Shown piece by piece: positions 39,787-48,320 of a stretch of DNA of 64,000 bases. Position numbers and translations under genes: made by a program. Source of the stretch: Streptomyces althioticus (GTDB lineage Bacteria; Actinomycetota; Actinomycetes; Streptomycetales; Streptomycetaceae); NCBI GenBank assembly GCA_014649355.1, contig BMSW01000012.1, positions 62,001 through 126,000 on the forward strand. The letters are read 5' to 3'. The stretch's first letter is position 1, and each line of letters opens with the position of its first letter. Below the pieces are notes generated by a model that was given only the letters and a program-made list of their open reading frames with translations, was not told the origin of the DNA and did not search any database.

Positions 39787-41934
39787 GTGAGCAGCGAGGA
39801 CGGACAGACGGACGGGGATGCGCAGGGCGCGCCCCCGGAGCAGCTCGCGCTCATCCGCGAGACCGTCCGCCGGACGAGAACCCCCCGCGCGAAACCCCGC
39901 ACCTGGCGCGGCGCCGCCCTCGCCAAGGAGCTGCCCGTCGCCCGCGTCCTCGTCGACAAGGGCGTCCTCCACCTCGACCGCTACTTCGACTACGCCGTCC
40001 CCGAGGAGCTGGACGCCGACGCCCAGCCGGGAGTGCGGGTGCGGGTGCGCTTCGGCGCCGGCCGGCACCGCGTGCGGGACGGACGGCGCGAGGGCGGAGG
40101 CCTGATCGACGGGTTCCTTATCGAGCGACGGGCCGAGTCCGACTACTCGGGCCCGCTGGCCGCGCTCGCCCAGGTCGTCTCACCCGAGCGAGTGCTGGAC
40201 GAGGAGCTGCTCGGCCTCGCCCGCGCGGTCGCCGACCGGTACGCGGGCAGCCTCGCCGACGTCCTCCAGCTCGCGGTGCCGCCGCGCAACGCCCGCGCCG
40301 AGCAGCGACGCTCGCCGGACCCGCTGCCCCCGCCCCCGGCTCCGGCCGCGGGCTCCTGGGAGCGGTACGAGCAGGGGCCGTCCTTCCTGGAGTCCCTGGC
40401 CTCGGGCGGCAGCCCGCGCGCGGTGTGGAACGCCCTGCCCGGTCCGCTGTGGTGCGAGGAGATCGCCCGCACGGTCGCGGCGACCCTGTCCTCGGGGCGC
40501 GGCGCGCTGGTCGTCCTGCCGGACGGTCGTGCCGTGGCCCGGCTCGACGCCGCGCTCACCGAGCTGCTGGGGGAGGGGCGGCACGCGGTGCTCACCGCCG
40601 ACGCCGGGCCGGAGAAGCGGTACGCCCAGTGGCTCGCCGTACGGCGCGGGTCGGTGCGGGCGGTGATCGGCACGCGGGCGGCGATGTTCGCCCCGGTGCG
40701 CGACCTCGGTCTGGTCGCGGTGTGGGACGACGGCGACGACAACCACAGCGAGCAGCACGCGCCGCAGCCGCACGCCCGGGAGGTGCTGCTGCTGCGGGCC
40801 GCGCAGGACCGGTGCGGCTTCCTGCTGGGTGGCTGGAGCTGCACGGTGGAGGCGGCGCAGCTCGTGGACACGGGCTGGGCGCGGCCGTTGCAGGCCACGC
40901 GGGAGGGGGTGCGGGCGTCCGCGCCGCTGGTGCGGACGGTCGGGGACCACGATCTGGCGCGGGACGAGGCCGCGCGCGCCGCCCGGCTGCCCACGCTCGC
41001 CTGGCAGGCCGTCAGGGAGGGCCTGCGGCACGGGCCGGTGCTGGTCCAGGTGCCCCGGCGCGGGTACGTCCCGCGCATGGCGTGCGCGACCTGCCGGGCG
41101 CCGGCGCGGTGCCGCCACTGCTCGGGCCCGCTGGAGGCGCACGGCTCGGACGACCTGCGCTGCGGGTGGTGCGGGCGCACGGAGGGCGGCTGGCACTGTC
41201 CCGAGTGCGGTGGTTTCCGGCTGCGGGCGCAGGTGGTGGGGGCGCGGCGGACCGCCGAGGAGCTGGGGCGGGCGTTCCCCGCGGTGCCGGTGCGTACGTC
41301 GGGGCGGGAGCACGTGCTGGACACGGTGCCGGGGGCGCCGGCGGTGGTGGTGAGCACACCGGGCGCGGAACCGGTCGCCGAGGGCGGGTACGCGGCGGCG
41401 CTGCTGCTGGACGGCTGGGCCATGCTGAGCCGCCCCGACCTGAGGGCCGGGGAGGACGCGCTGCGGCGGTGGATGGGCGCGGCGGCGCTGGTCCGGCCGC
41501 AGACGGCGGGCGGGACGGTGGTGGTGGTCGCCGAGCCGACGCTGCGGCCGGTGCAGGCGTTGGTGCGGTGGGACCCCGCGGGATTCGCGGTTCGGGAACT
41601 GGCGGAGCGGGGGGAGCTGGGCTTCCCGCCCGTGTCTCGGATGGCGGCGGTGGCCGGGCCCGGGGAGGCGGTGGCCGAGTTCCTCGGCGCGGTGGAGTTG
41701 CCGCCCAGTGCGGAGGTGCTGGGGCCGGTGCCGATGCCGGTCACTCCGGCGGGGCGTCCCCGTCGGCCGGGGGCGCCTCCGCCGGGGGAGCAGTGGGATC
41801 GGGCGTTGATCCGCGTTCCCCCGGGGCACGGGGCTGCGCTGGCGAGCGCGCTGAAGGCTGCGCAGGCGGCGCGGATGGCGCGCGGCGGGAGCACACCCGT
41901 GTGGGTGCGGATCGATCCGCCGGACATCGGGTGA
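39787..41934 (+). CDS. priA: Primosomal protein PriA, helicase-degenerate actinobacterial type
   Basis: The protein has 715 residues. The N-terminal 3'-DNA-binding domain (about 50-160) carries 'LPVARVLVDKGVLHLDRYFDYAVPEEL'. The usual helicase motif I (GxTGSGKT) is missing; the corresponding region reads 'NALPGPLWCEEI'. Motif II DEEHD is 'WDDGDDN'. 'VIGTRAAMFAP' remains. Eight zinc cysteines lie in 'CATCRAPARCRHC' and 'CGWCGRTEGGWHCPECG'. It probably loads primosome proteins at forks without unwinding DNA. GTG 39787 is the chosen start. Flanking repeats are inverted. Confidence 0.92.
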   Translation: MSSEDGQTDGDAQGAPPEQLALIRETVRRTRTPRAKPRTWRGAALAKELPVARVLVDKGVLHLDRYFDYAVPEELDADAQPGVRVRVRFGAGRHRVRDGRREGGGLIDGFLIERRAESDYSGPLAALAQVVSPERVLDEELLGLARAVADRYAGSLADVLQLAVPPRNARAEQRRSPDPLPPPPAPAAGSWERYEQGPSFLESLASGGSPRAVWNALPGPLWCEEIARTVAATLSSGRGALVVLPDGRAVARLDAALTELLGEGRHAVLTADAGPEKRYAQWLAVRRGSVRAVIGTRAAMFAPVRDLGLVAVWDDGDDNHSEQHAPQPHAREVLLLRAAQDRCGFLLGGWSCTVEAAQLVDTGWARPLQATREGVRASAPLVRTVGDHDLARDEAARAARLPTLAWQAVREGLRHGPVLVQVPRRGYVPRMACATCRAPARCRHCSGPLEAHGSDDLRCGWCGRTEGGWHCPECGGFRLRAQVVGARRTAEELGRAFPAVPVRTSGREHVLDTVPGAPAVVVSTPGAEPVAEGGYAAALLLDGWAMLSRPDLRAGEDALRRWMGAAALVRPQTAGGTVVVVAEPTLRPVQALVRWDPAGFAVRELAERGELGFPPVSRMAAVAGPGEAVAEFLGAVELPPSAEVLGPVPMPVTPAGRPRRPGAPPPGEQWDRALIRVPPGHGAALASALKAAQAARMARGGSTPVWVRIDPPDIG

Positions 41935-42313
41935 CGCGTGTGCGGTCGGCTGGGGCGCTGTTCTGCCGCTCGCCGCGGGGGGTGCCGTTGCGCCCACCCG
42001 TGCCGCCCCAGCGGCACGACTGCCCGCAACGGCCGGGGGCGCTTCAAACAGCTCCCGCAGCAACGCCCCCAGGGGCGCGGGGAACTGCGCGACCAGCCAC
42101 GTACGACCCGCACCCGGCGTCGGAGAGGTGCTGCCGCGCCTGCGGTGGTGGGTTGATGGCAGCGGCAGCGCCCCCCAGGGGCGCGGGGAACTGCGCGATC
42201 AGCCACGGACGACCCGCACCCGGCGGGCGCTGCGACTGCCCATGCGACGGGGCGCGCCCCCGGAAAGAGGGGCGTGCCCTCCCGGGACGGCGGCGGGAGG
42301 GCGGGCGCGCGGT
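41935..42313 (+). repeat. priA downstream gap with plus-strand dispersed repeats
   Basis: No gene is supported here. The gap holds a 45-base hairpin element (41982-42026) that is the reverse complement of 39631-39675 with one mismatch, and two plus-strand copies of the AGGGGCGCGGGGAACTGCGC core at 42071 and 42177. The two copies share extensions to about 42118 and 42225 ('CAGCCACG.ACGACCCGCACCCGGCG'). Confidence 0.8.
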
Positions 42314-42865
42314 TCAGCCGTTGCGGGGGGTCGGGAAGGCCGTAGGGCGAGGGTCCTCGCGGAGGGACGGGCTCCCCGCGGTCGGCTGCGTCGGCATGGC
42401 CCGGGCCGCCGGCACCGTCGGCACCGTCGTCACGCCGGACCCGACGTTCACCGTCCGGGCGCCCGAGGACTCCGGAGCCCGCTCGGTCTCGGCGGAGGCC
42501 GCCGCCTGCGCCGCGGCGGCGCGCCGCGCTCCGTACCGGCGGTGCACGGCCTGCTTGGTGACCCCGAGCGCGGAGCCCACCGCGTCCCACGAGAAGCCCA
42601 GGGAACGGTCGAAGTCCACGGCGGCCGTGACCAGCGTCTCGACGCTGTCGCGCAGTTCCTGGGCGAGACGGACGGTCGGGGCGGGGGCTCGTCCGTAGAC
42701 GACGAAGCCCGTGGAGGGACCGGAGCGGCGGGGGCGGTAGACGTTGCCGAGCTGGGCGGTGAGCGTGCGCAGTGCGTCCACCTGCCGGCGGACCCGCTCG
42801 ATGTCCCGCACCAGCAAGTGCAGGCTGGCCCGAGCCTGGGCGTCGTGGGTTGCGTGGTCGGCCAT
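42314..42865 (-). CDS. Small helix-turn-helix protein
   Basis: The protein has 183 residues from ATG 42865. The first ~55 residues are helical ('LHLLVRDIERVRRQVDALRTLTAQL'). A helix-turn-helix lies near 85-125 ('GFSWDAVGSALGVTKQAVHRRYG'), where the recognition helix 'TKQAVHRRYG' resembles those of resolvase or sigma-like domains. The C-terminal third is Ala/Thr/Pro-rich and probably disordered. It is read opposite to priA and fmt. Its targets are unknown; an inverted repeat upstream at 42894-42947 could be its own operator. Confidence 0.78.
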   Translation of the reverse strand: MADHATHDAQARASLHLLVRDIERVRRQVDALRTLTAQLGNVYRPRRSGPSTGFVVYGRAPAPTVRLAQELRDSVETLVTAAVDFDRSLGFSWDAVGSALGVTKQAVHRRYGARRAAAAQAAASAETERAPESSGARTVNVGSGVTTVPTVPAARAMPTQPTAGSPSLREDPRPTAFPTPRNG

Positions 42866-42893
42866 GAACAAGCCTCTCGAACCGGCGTTGAAA

Positions 42894-42947
42894 GGAACGG
42901 ACCCCCTCGGGGCCCTTGGTCAACTCTTCCTTGACCAACGCCGTTCC
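42894..42947. promoter_or_regulatory. Nested inverted repeat upstream of the helix-turn-helix gene
   Basis: TTGGTCAA (42916-42923) and TTGACCAA (42931-42938) form a perfect repeat with a 7-base spacer, enclosed by GGAACGG and CCGTTCC. It lies 29-82 bases upstream of the start at 42865. It could be an operator or part of an intrinsic hairpin. Confidence 0.45.
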
Positions 42948-43106
42948 GGTCCCCGGGTCACGGGCTGGGGCGCGGCGGCATATGCGTACGCCCCTGAGGA
43001 AACCGGCGTGCACGGGAACGCCCGCAGCTCGGAACGTTCCTGCATCGCGAGGGCCCTGGCCCGGACGCGGACCCCGTCCCTGCGTCCCGGGGTGAAGGCC
43101 GCCCCA

Positions 43107-43112
43107 TAGACT
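43107..43112 (+). promoter_or_regulatory. Candidate -10 box of fmt (TAGACT)
   Basis: TAGACT lies 46 bases before the fmt ATG and fits the housekeeping pattern. Transcription would start near 43119. Confidence 0.45.
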
Positions 43113-43158
43113 GGTGCGTCGCCCGAACCGTTCCCGCCCGAGAGGCCCTGCGCACCCT

Positions 43159-44091
43159 ATGAAGCTCGTCTTCGCCGGTACCCCCGAGGTCGCCGTTCCC
43201 GCTCTGGACGCTCTTCTCGCCTCCGGGCGGCACGAGGTCGCGGCCGTCGTCACGCGGCCCGACGCGCCTGCCGGACGCGGCCGCCGGCTGGTCGCCTCGC
43301 CGATCGCCGAGCGGGCGGAGGAGGCCGGCATCGAGGTGCTGAAGCCGGTCAGGCCGAAGGACCCCGACTTCCTGGAGCGGCTCCGGGAGATCGCCCCCGA
43401 CTGCTGCCCCGTCGTCGCCTACGGCGCGCTGCTGCCGCGCGTCGCCCTCGACATCCCCGCCCACGGCTGGGTCAACCTGCACTTCTCGCTGCTGCCCGCC
43501 TGGCGCGGCGCCGCGCCCGTGCAGCACGCGATCATGGCCGGCGACGAGATCACCGGCGCCAGCACCTTCCTCATCGAGGAGGGGCTGGACTCCGGGCCCG
43601 TCTACGGCACCGTCACCGAGGAGATCCGCCCCACGGACACCAGCGGCGACCTGCTCACCCGGCTCGCCTTCGCCGGCGCGGGACTGCTCGCCGCGACGAT
43701 GGACGGCATCGAGGACGGGACGCTGAAGGCCGTGCCGCAGCCCGCGGAGGGCGTCAGCCTGGCGCCCAAGGTCAACGTCGAGGACGCCCGCGTCGACTGG
43801 GGGACCCCGGCGCTGCGCGTGGACCGGGTGGTGCGCGGCTGCACGCCCGCGCCCGGCGCCTGGACCACCTTCCGCGGCGAGCGGCTGAAGATCGTGCAGG
43901 CCAGGCCCGTACCGGAGCGGACGGACCTGACGCCCGGGCAACTGTCCGCCGGGAAGAACAACGTGCACGTCGGGACCGGTTCGTACGCCGTGGAACTGCT
44001 GTGGGTGCAGCCGCAAGGGAAGAAGCCGATGCGCGGCGCGGACTGGGCGCGGGGAGTGCGGATCGCGGCCGGCGAGACCCTCGGCGACTGA
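43159..44091 (+). CDS. fmt: Methionyl-tRNA formyltransferase
   Basis: The protein has 310 residues. The N-terminal formyltransferase domain has 'MKLVFAGTPEVAVPALDALL', 'WVNLHFSLLPAWRGAAPVQHAI' (catalytic Asn/His) and 'EEGLDSGPVYG' (catalytic Asp); a smaller C-terminal OB domain follows. It formylates Met-tRNA-fMet for initiation. It is followed by rsmB after 74 bases. Confidence 0.95.
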   Translation: MKLVFAGTPEVAVPALDALLASGRHEVAAVVTRPDAPAGRGRRLVASPIAERAEEAGIEVLKPVRPKDPDFLERLREIAPDCCPVVAYGALLPRVALDIPAHGWVNLHFSLLPAWRGAAPVQHAIMAGDEITGASTFLIEEGLDSGPVYGTVTEEIRPTDTSGDLLTRLAFAGAGLLAATMDGIEDGTLKAVPQPAEGVSLAPKVNVEDARVDWGTPALRVDRVVRGCTPAPGAWTTFRGERLKIVQARPVPERTDLTPGQLSAGKNNVHVGTGSYAVELLWVQPQGKKPMRGADWARGVRIAAGETLGD

Positions 44092-44120
44092 CGGCCCCGG
44101 CTCCTCCCCGGCGTACGCCG

Positions 44121-44126
44121 TAGGCT
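44121..44126 (+). promoter_or_regulatory. Candidate -10 box of rsmB (TAGGCT)
   Basis: TAGGCT lies 39 bases before the rsmB GTG, so rsmB may have its own promoter in addition to read-through from fmt. Confidence 0.4.
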
Positions 44127-44165
44127 GGGGCGCGCACGTCCACCCACATCCGGAGCACCTTTTTC

Positions 44166-45593
44166 GTGAGCGACCAGCCCCGTCGGCCCCGCAGGCCCGC
44201 CAAGCCCTACCGCCGACCCAAGAAGGACCCGGTCCGCATCCTCGCCTTCGAGGCGCTGCGGGCCGTGGACGAGCGTGACGCGTACGCCAACCTCGTCCTG
44301 CCCCCACTGCTGCGCAAGGCGCGGGAGAACGAGGGCCCCGAGAAGTTCGACGCGCGGGACGCGGCGCTGGCCACCGAGCTGGTGTACGGCACCCTGCGCC
44401 GGCAGGGCACCTACGACGCCGTCATCGCGGCCTGCGTCGACCGGCCGCTGCGCGAGGTCGACCCGCCGGTGCTGGACGTGCTGAGCCTCGGCGCGCACCA
44501 GCTCCTCGGCACGCGGATCCCGACGCACGCCGCCGTGTCCGCCACCGTGGAGCTGGCCCGGGTGGTGCTCGGCGACGGGCGCGCCAAGTTCGTCAACGCC
44601 GTGCTGCGGAAGATCGCCCAGGACGACCTGGACGGCTGGCTGGAGCGGGTCGCGCCGCCGTACGACGAGGACCCGGAGGACCACCTCGCGGTCGTGCACT
44701 CGCACCCGCGCTGGGTGGTCTCCGCGCTGTGGGACTCCCTCGGCGGCGGACGCGCCGGTATGGAAGAACTGCTGCGCGCCGACAACGAGCGGCCCGAGGT
44801 GACGCTGGTCGCCCGTCCCGGGCGGGCCACCGCCGACGAGCTGCTCGCCGAGGAGGCCGCCGTCCCCGGCCGCTGGTCGCCGTACGCGGTCCGGCTCACC
44901 GAGGGAGGGGAACCCGGCGCGGTCCCGGCGGTCGCCGAGGGGCGGGCCGGGGTCCAGGACGAGGGCAGCCAGCTGGTGGCGCTCGCGCTCGCGGCGGCGC
45001 CGGTGGAAGGGCCGGACCGGCGGTGGCTGGACGCGTGCGCGGGTCCCGGCGGCAAGGCCGCGCTGCTCGGCGCGCTCGCGGCCGAACGCGGGGCCGTGCT
45101 GCTCGCCTCCGAGAAGCAGCCGCACCGGGCGGGGCTGGTCGCCAAGGCGCTGGCCGGGAACCCCGGCCCGTACCAGGTGGTCGCCGCCGACGGGACGCGG
45201 CCGCCGTGGCGGCCCGGCAGCTTCGACCGCGTCCTGGTCGACGTGCCGTGCACCGGTCTCGGCGCGCTGCGCCGCAGGCCCGAGGCACGGTGGCGGCGCC
45301 GCCCGGAGGACCTGGACGGATTCGCGCCGCTCCAGCGCGGGCTGCTGCGCACCGCCCTGGAATCAGTGCGGGTCGGCGGCGTCGTCGGCTACGCCACCTG
45401 CTCACCGCACCTCGCGGAGACCCGGGCGGTGGTGGCGGACCTGCTCAAGCAGTTCCCGGAGGCCGAACTGATCGACGCCCGCCCGCTCCTCCCGGACGTC
45501 CCGGACCTCGGCGAGGGCCCGGACATCCAGCTCTGGCCCCACCTCCACGGCACGGACGCGATGTATCTGGCGCTGTTGCGCCGTACTGCCTGA
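44166..45593 (+). CDS. rsmB: 16S rRNA (cytosine-967-C5)-methyltransferase
   Basis: The protein has 475 residues. The N-terminal NusB-like domain (about 20-165) has 'LAFEALRAVDERDAYANL' and 'FVNAVLRKIA'. The SAM-dependent methyltransferase domain has 'WLDACAGPGGKAALL', the catalytic Cys motif 'VLVDVPCTGLGALRRRPEARW' and the second Cys 'GYATCSPHLAET'. It methylates 16S rRNA. GTG 44166 follows TTTTTC with only a weak Shine-Dalgarno. Confidence 0.94.
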   Translation: MSDQPRRPRRPAKPYRRPKKDPVRILAFEALRAVDERDAYANLVLPPLLRKARENEGPEKFDARDAALATELVYGTLRRQGTYDAVIAACVDRPLREVDPPVLDVLSLGAHQLLGTRIPTHAAVSATVELARVVLGDGRAKFVNAVLRKIAQDDLDGWLERVAPPYDEDPEDHLAVVHSHPRWVVSALWDSLGGGRAGMEELLRADNERPEVTLVARPGRATADELLAEEAAVPGRWSPYAVRLTEGGEPGAVPAVAEGRAGVQDEGSQLVALALAAAPVEGPDRRWLDACAGPGGKAALLGALAAERGAVLLASEKQPHRAGLVAKALAGNPGPYQVVAADGTRPPWRPGSFDRVLVDVPCTGLGALRRRPEARWRRRPEDLDGFAPLQRGLLRTALESVRVGGVVGYATCSPHLAETRAVVADLLKQFPEAELIDARPLLPDVPDLGEGPDIQLWPHLHGTDAMYLALLRRTA

Positions 45594-45978
45594 TACAGGG
45601 GTGACGCGGGCGCCCTCGCCGCCCTCGACGGAAGCCGGGCCGCCGTGCCGACGCGCAGGCCCGGACCGCGGCCCACGGCGGCACCTCCCGCGCGGTGCCC
45701 GGCCCGCTCGCCCGCGACCGGTGGCCGGGCCGGACGGAAAGCCGGAGGGCTCGAGCGCCCGTGGCCGGGCCTGGCGGGAACCTGTCCACTGCCCGCCGGG
45801 GCGGAACACCACGGACGGGCGGACGCTCGGCATCGGCTCAACAAGCCCGACGGGTGCGCCGCCACGGGCAACGGCGGGACTCATCGGCGAGCTCGTGACT
45901 GCCGCGGAACGTGGAACGGGATCCCGCCGGCGGACACGGCGGCGTGGCCCGCGCCGGCAGCATGCCGACCGCAGGACG

Positions 45979-46006
45979 GCGGCGGCACGGATCTCCGTGC
46001 CGCCGC
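45979..46006. terminator. Hairpin in the rsmB-rpe gap
   Basis: Arms 45979-45991 and 45994-46006 are exactly complementary (13 bp) with only TC between them. It may end transcription from rsmB or insulate rpe, but it lies 386 bases after the rsmB stop. Confidence 0.45.
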
Positions 46007-46057
46007 CCGCCGTTGACCAGTCCCCGGACCGTCCGCACCGCCGCGCGGCGCAGCGCA

Positions 46058-46063
46058 TACGCT
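46058..46063 (+). promoter_or_regulatory. -10 box of a probably leaderless rpe promoter
   Basis: TACGCT ends six bases before the ATG at 46070, the same spacing as at 8430 and 22042. Only TGGGGC separates the box from the start. Confidence 0.5.
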
Positions 46064-46069
46064 TGGGGC

Positions 46070-46756
46070 ATGGCCCCGCAGATCAGTCCCAGCATCCTGT
46101 CCGCCGACTTCGCCCGGCTCGCCGAGGAGGCGAAGGCCGTCGAGGGAGCCGACTGGCTCCACGTCGACGTGATGGACAACCACTTCGTGCCGAACCTGAC
46201 GCTCGGCGTGCCCGTCGTGGAGTCGCTCGCCAAGGCCACGGACACGCCGCTGGACTGCCATCTGATGATCGAGGCGCCCGACCGCTGGGCGCCGCAGTAC
46301 GTGGAGGCGGGGGCCGGCTCGGTCACCTTCCACGTCGAGGCGGCCACCGCGCCCGTCCGGCTCGCCCGGGAGATCCGCGCCAAGGGCGCCCGCGCCTCCA
46401 TGGCACTGCGGCCCGCGACGCCGATCGAGCCGTACGAGGACCTGCTGCCCGAGCTGGACATGCTGCTGATCATGACGGTTGAACCGGGCTTCGGCGGGCA
46501 GGCGTTCCTCGACATCATGCTGCCGAAGATCCGCCGCACGCGTGAGCTGATCAGCAAGCACGGGCTGGAGCTGTGGCTCCAGGTCGACGGCGGCGTGTCG
46601 GCCTCGACCATCGAGCGGTGCGCCGACGCCGGCGCGGACGTCTTCGTGGCGGGATCCGCCGTGTACGGGGCGTCGGACCCGGCCGAGGCGGTGCGTGCCC
46701 TGCGCAAGCAGGCGGAGGCGGCGACGTCGAAGGCGTCGTGGTTGCACGACCACTGA
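46070..46756 (+). CDS. rpe: Ribulose-phosphate 3-epimerase
   Basis: The protein has 228 residues in a TIM barrel. 'ISPSILSADFARLAEEAKAVEGADWLHVDVMDNHFVPNLT' holds the first metal ligands, 'DCHLMIEAPDRW' the next, 'VEPGFGGQAF' the phosphate loop and 'LQVDGGVSASTI' the last. It interconverts ribulose 5-phosphate and xylulose 5-phosphate. It is probably leaderless. Confidence 0.95.
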   Translation: MAPQISPSILSADFARLAEEAKAVEGADWLHVDVMDNHFVPNLTLGVPVVESLAKATDTPLDCHLMIEAPDRWAPQYVEAGAGSVTFHVEAATAPVRLAREIRAKGARASMALRPATPIEPYEDLLPELDMLLIMTVEPGFGGQAFLDIMLPKIRRTRELISKHGLELWLQVDGGVSASTIERCADAGADVFVAGSAVYGASDPAEAVRALRKQAEAATSKASWLHDH

Positions 46757-46858
46757 GCGTCATATACGTGAACGGCGGTCAGCAGGGCTGATCGACAGCG
46801 CCGGATCTGCAAGGATGAACGGCGAGTCCAGAGTGTGAACAGCAGTGAGGAGATCGCC

Positions 46859-47878
46859 GTGTCGGGTATGTCGGCGGGCCGGTCAGCCATGCGGATGGGA
46901 CCCGCTGAGCTGGTGCAGGCGGCGGCCATGGCCCGCCGCTTCTACCTCGAGGGGAAGTCCAAGATCCAGATCGCCGAGGAGTTCGGCGTCAGCCGCTTCA
47001 AGGTGGCCCGGGTGCTTGAGACCGCCCTCGAGCGGGATCTGGTACGCATCGAGATCCGCGTGCCCGCCGAGCTGGACGCCGAGCGCTCGGACGCGCTCCG
47101 CGCCCGCTACGGCCTGCGGCACGCGGTCGTGGTCGAGTCCCCGGCCGAGGCCGAGGAGACGCCCGACCCGGAGAATTTGGGAGAGGTGGCCGCCGACCTG
47201 CTCGGCGAGCTGGTCAACGAGGGGGACGTGCTGGGCCTCGCCTGGGGACGCTCCACCATCCACATGGCGGCGGCCCTGGACCGGCTCCCGCCCTGCACGG
47301 TCGTCCAGCTGACCGGCGTGTACGACGCGGGCACGGCGGAGCGCGGCTCGGTCGAGGCCGTGCGCCGCGCCGCGCAGGTGTCGGGCGGCGACGCCCACCC
47401 CATCTACGCGCCGATGCTGCTGCCCGACGCCGCCACCGCGGAGGCGCTGCGCCACCAGACCGGTATCGCGCGGGCCTTCGAGTACTTCGACAAGGTCACC
47501 GTCGCCTGTGTGTCCATCGGCTCCTGGGAGCCGGGCATCTCCACGGTGCACGACATGCTCAGCGACGAGGAGCGCGCCCACTACGCCTCCCTCGGCGTCG
47601 CCGCCGAGATGTCCGCGCACCTCTTCGACGCCGAGGGGCGCCGGGTGGGCCGCGACCTGGGCGAGCGGTGCATCACCGTCAAGACCGACCAGCTGCGCAA
47701 GGTGCCCGAGGTCGTCGCCATCGCCGGCGGCCAGCGCAAGGGCCCGGCCATCGACGCGGTGCTGCGTTCCGGCCTCGTCACCAGCCTGGTGACCGACACC
47801 TCGGCCGCCGACTACCTGATGACCGCGGGACCCGCACCGCGCTCCGCCCTGAACCGCGCGGACCCGGACGGCCCCTGA
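46859..47878 (+). CDS. SorC/DeoR-type sugar-responsive transcriptional regulator
   Basis: The protein has 339 residues from GTG 46859, preferred because GAGGAG lies six bases upstream; an in-frame GTG at 46835 would add eight residues. The helix-turn-helix near 20-55 has 'ARRFYLEGKSKIQIAEEFGVSRFKVARVLETA'. The C-terminal sugar-phosphate-binding domain (about 90-325) has 'GLAWGRSTIHMA', 'PIYAPMLLPDAATAEALRHQ' and 'VVAIAGGQRKGPAIDAVLRSGLVTSLVTD', typical of the SorC/CggR family. Being downstream of rpe, it may sense a pentose or triose phosphate; this is inference. Confidence 0.9.
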   Translation: MSGMSAGRSAMRMGPAELVQAAAMARRFYLEGKSKIQIAEEFGVSRFKVARVLETALERDLVRIEIRVPAELDAERSDALRARYGLRHAVVVESPAEAEETPDPENLGEVAADLLGELVNEGDVLGLAWGRSTIHMAAALDRLPPCTVVQLTGVYDAGTAERGSVEAVRRAAQVSGGDAHPIYAPMLLPDAATAEALRHQTGIARAFEYFDKVTVACVSIGSWEPGISTVHDMLSDEERAHYASLGVAAEMSAHLFDAEGRRVGRDLGERCITVKTDQLRKVPEVVAIAGGQRKGPAIDAVLRSGLVTSLVTDTSAADYLMTAGPAPRSALNRADPDGP

Positions 47879-47918
47879 CGACGGGTGGGACAGGGAGGGG
47901 GCTGGCAGCATCGGCCGC

Positions 47919-48320
47919 ATGATGCCGCTACGGGCCCTCCTCCCACGTCTCGTGGCCTGCCTGCTCCTCGCCCTGCTGGCCGGCTGCTCGTCCGGCGGTG
48001 ACGACGGAGGCGGCCGCACCGGAACCCCGGCCTGGGCCGAGGGAATGCCCGTCACCGAGGTGTCCGAGCTGCCCGCCGAGGCCCGCCGCACCCTTCAACT
48101 CATCGACGAGGGCGGCCCGTTCCCCTACGAACGGGACGGCTCCGTGTTCGGCAACTTCGAAGGGCTGCTGCCCCGGCACGAACGCGGCTACTACCGTGAG
48201 TACACGGTGCCCACGCCCGGATCCGACGACCGGGGCGCCCGGCGCGTCGTCACCGGCCGGAACGGCGAGACGTACTACACCGACGACCACTACGCATCGT
48301 TCACGGCGGTACCGAGATGA
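47919..48320 (+). CDS. Exported guanyl-specific ribonuclease (RNase Sa/barnase type)
   Basis: The protein has 133 residues with a lipoprotein-type signal ending in the lipobox 'LLAGC' (Cys23), so it is probably lipid-anchored outside. The mature part resembles RNase Sa: 'ELPAEARRTLQLIDEGGPFPY', 'YYREYTVPTPG' with the catalytic Glu94, Arg105/Arg109 in 'RGARRVV', and 'DHYASF' with the catalytic His124. The two disulfide cysteines of RNase Sa are absent. It overlaps the barstar-like gene by four bases. It could be a secreted nuclease or a toxin of the antibacterial kind. Confidence 0.88.
   Translation: MMPLRALLPRLVACLLLALLAGCSSGGDDGGGRTGTPAWAEGMPVTEVSELPAEARRTLQLIDEGGPFPYERDGSVFGNFEGLLPRHERGYYREYTVPTPGSDDRGARRVVTGRNGETYYTDDHYASFTAVPR

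Larger units (their letters stand above)
45594..46069. other. 476-base gap without a supported gene
   Basis: No open frame here looks like a real gene: all are Arg/Pro/Ala-rich frames without family resemblance, ribosome-binding site or conserved motif. The only clear structure is a near-perfect inverted repeat at 45979-46006 (13-bp arms around TC). The last bases contain the rpe promoter box. Confidence 0.6.

Noticed and set aside
41982..42230. CRISPR-like array after priA
   Set aside because: The repeats are few, unequally spaced and of different kinds, with no spacers or cas genes.
39771..42698. 975-codon plus-strand frame overlapping priA
   Set aside because: It is out of frame with the zinc-cysteine-bearing PriA and continues into repeat DNA.
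40143..43331. 1062-codon minus-strand frame across priA, the repeats and the helix-turn-helix gene
   Set aside because: It runs through intergenic repeats and three real genes; its composition is that of a high-GC shadow.
45601..46482. 293-codon plus-strand frame in the rsmB-rpe gap
   Set aside because: It overlaps rpe in another frame and is Arg/Pro-rich with no motif.
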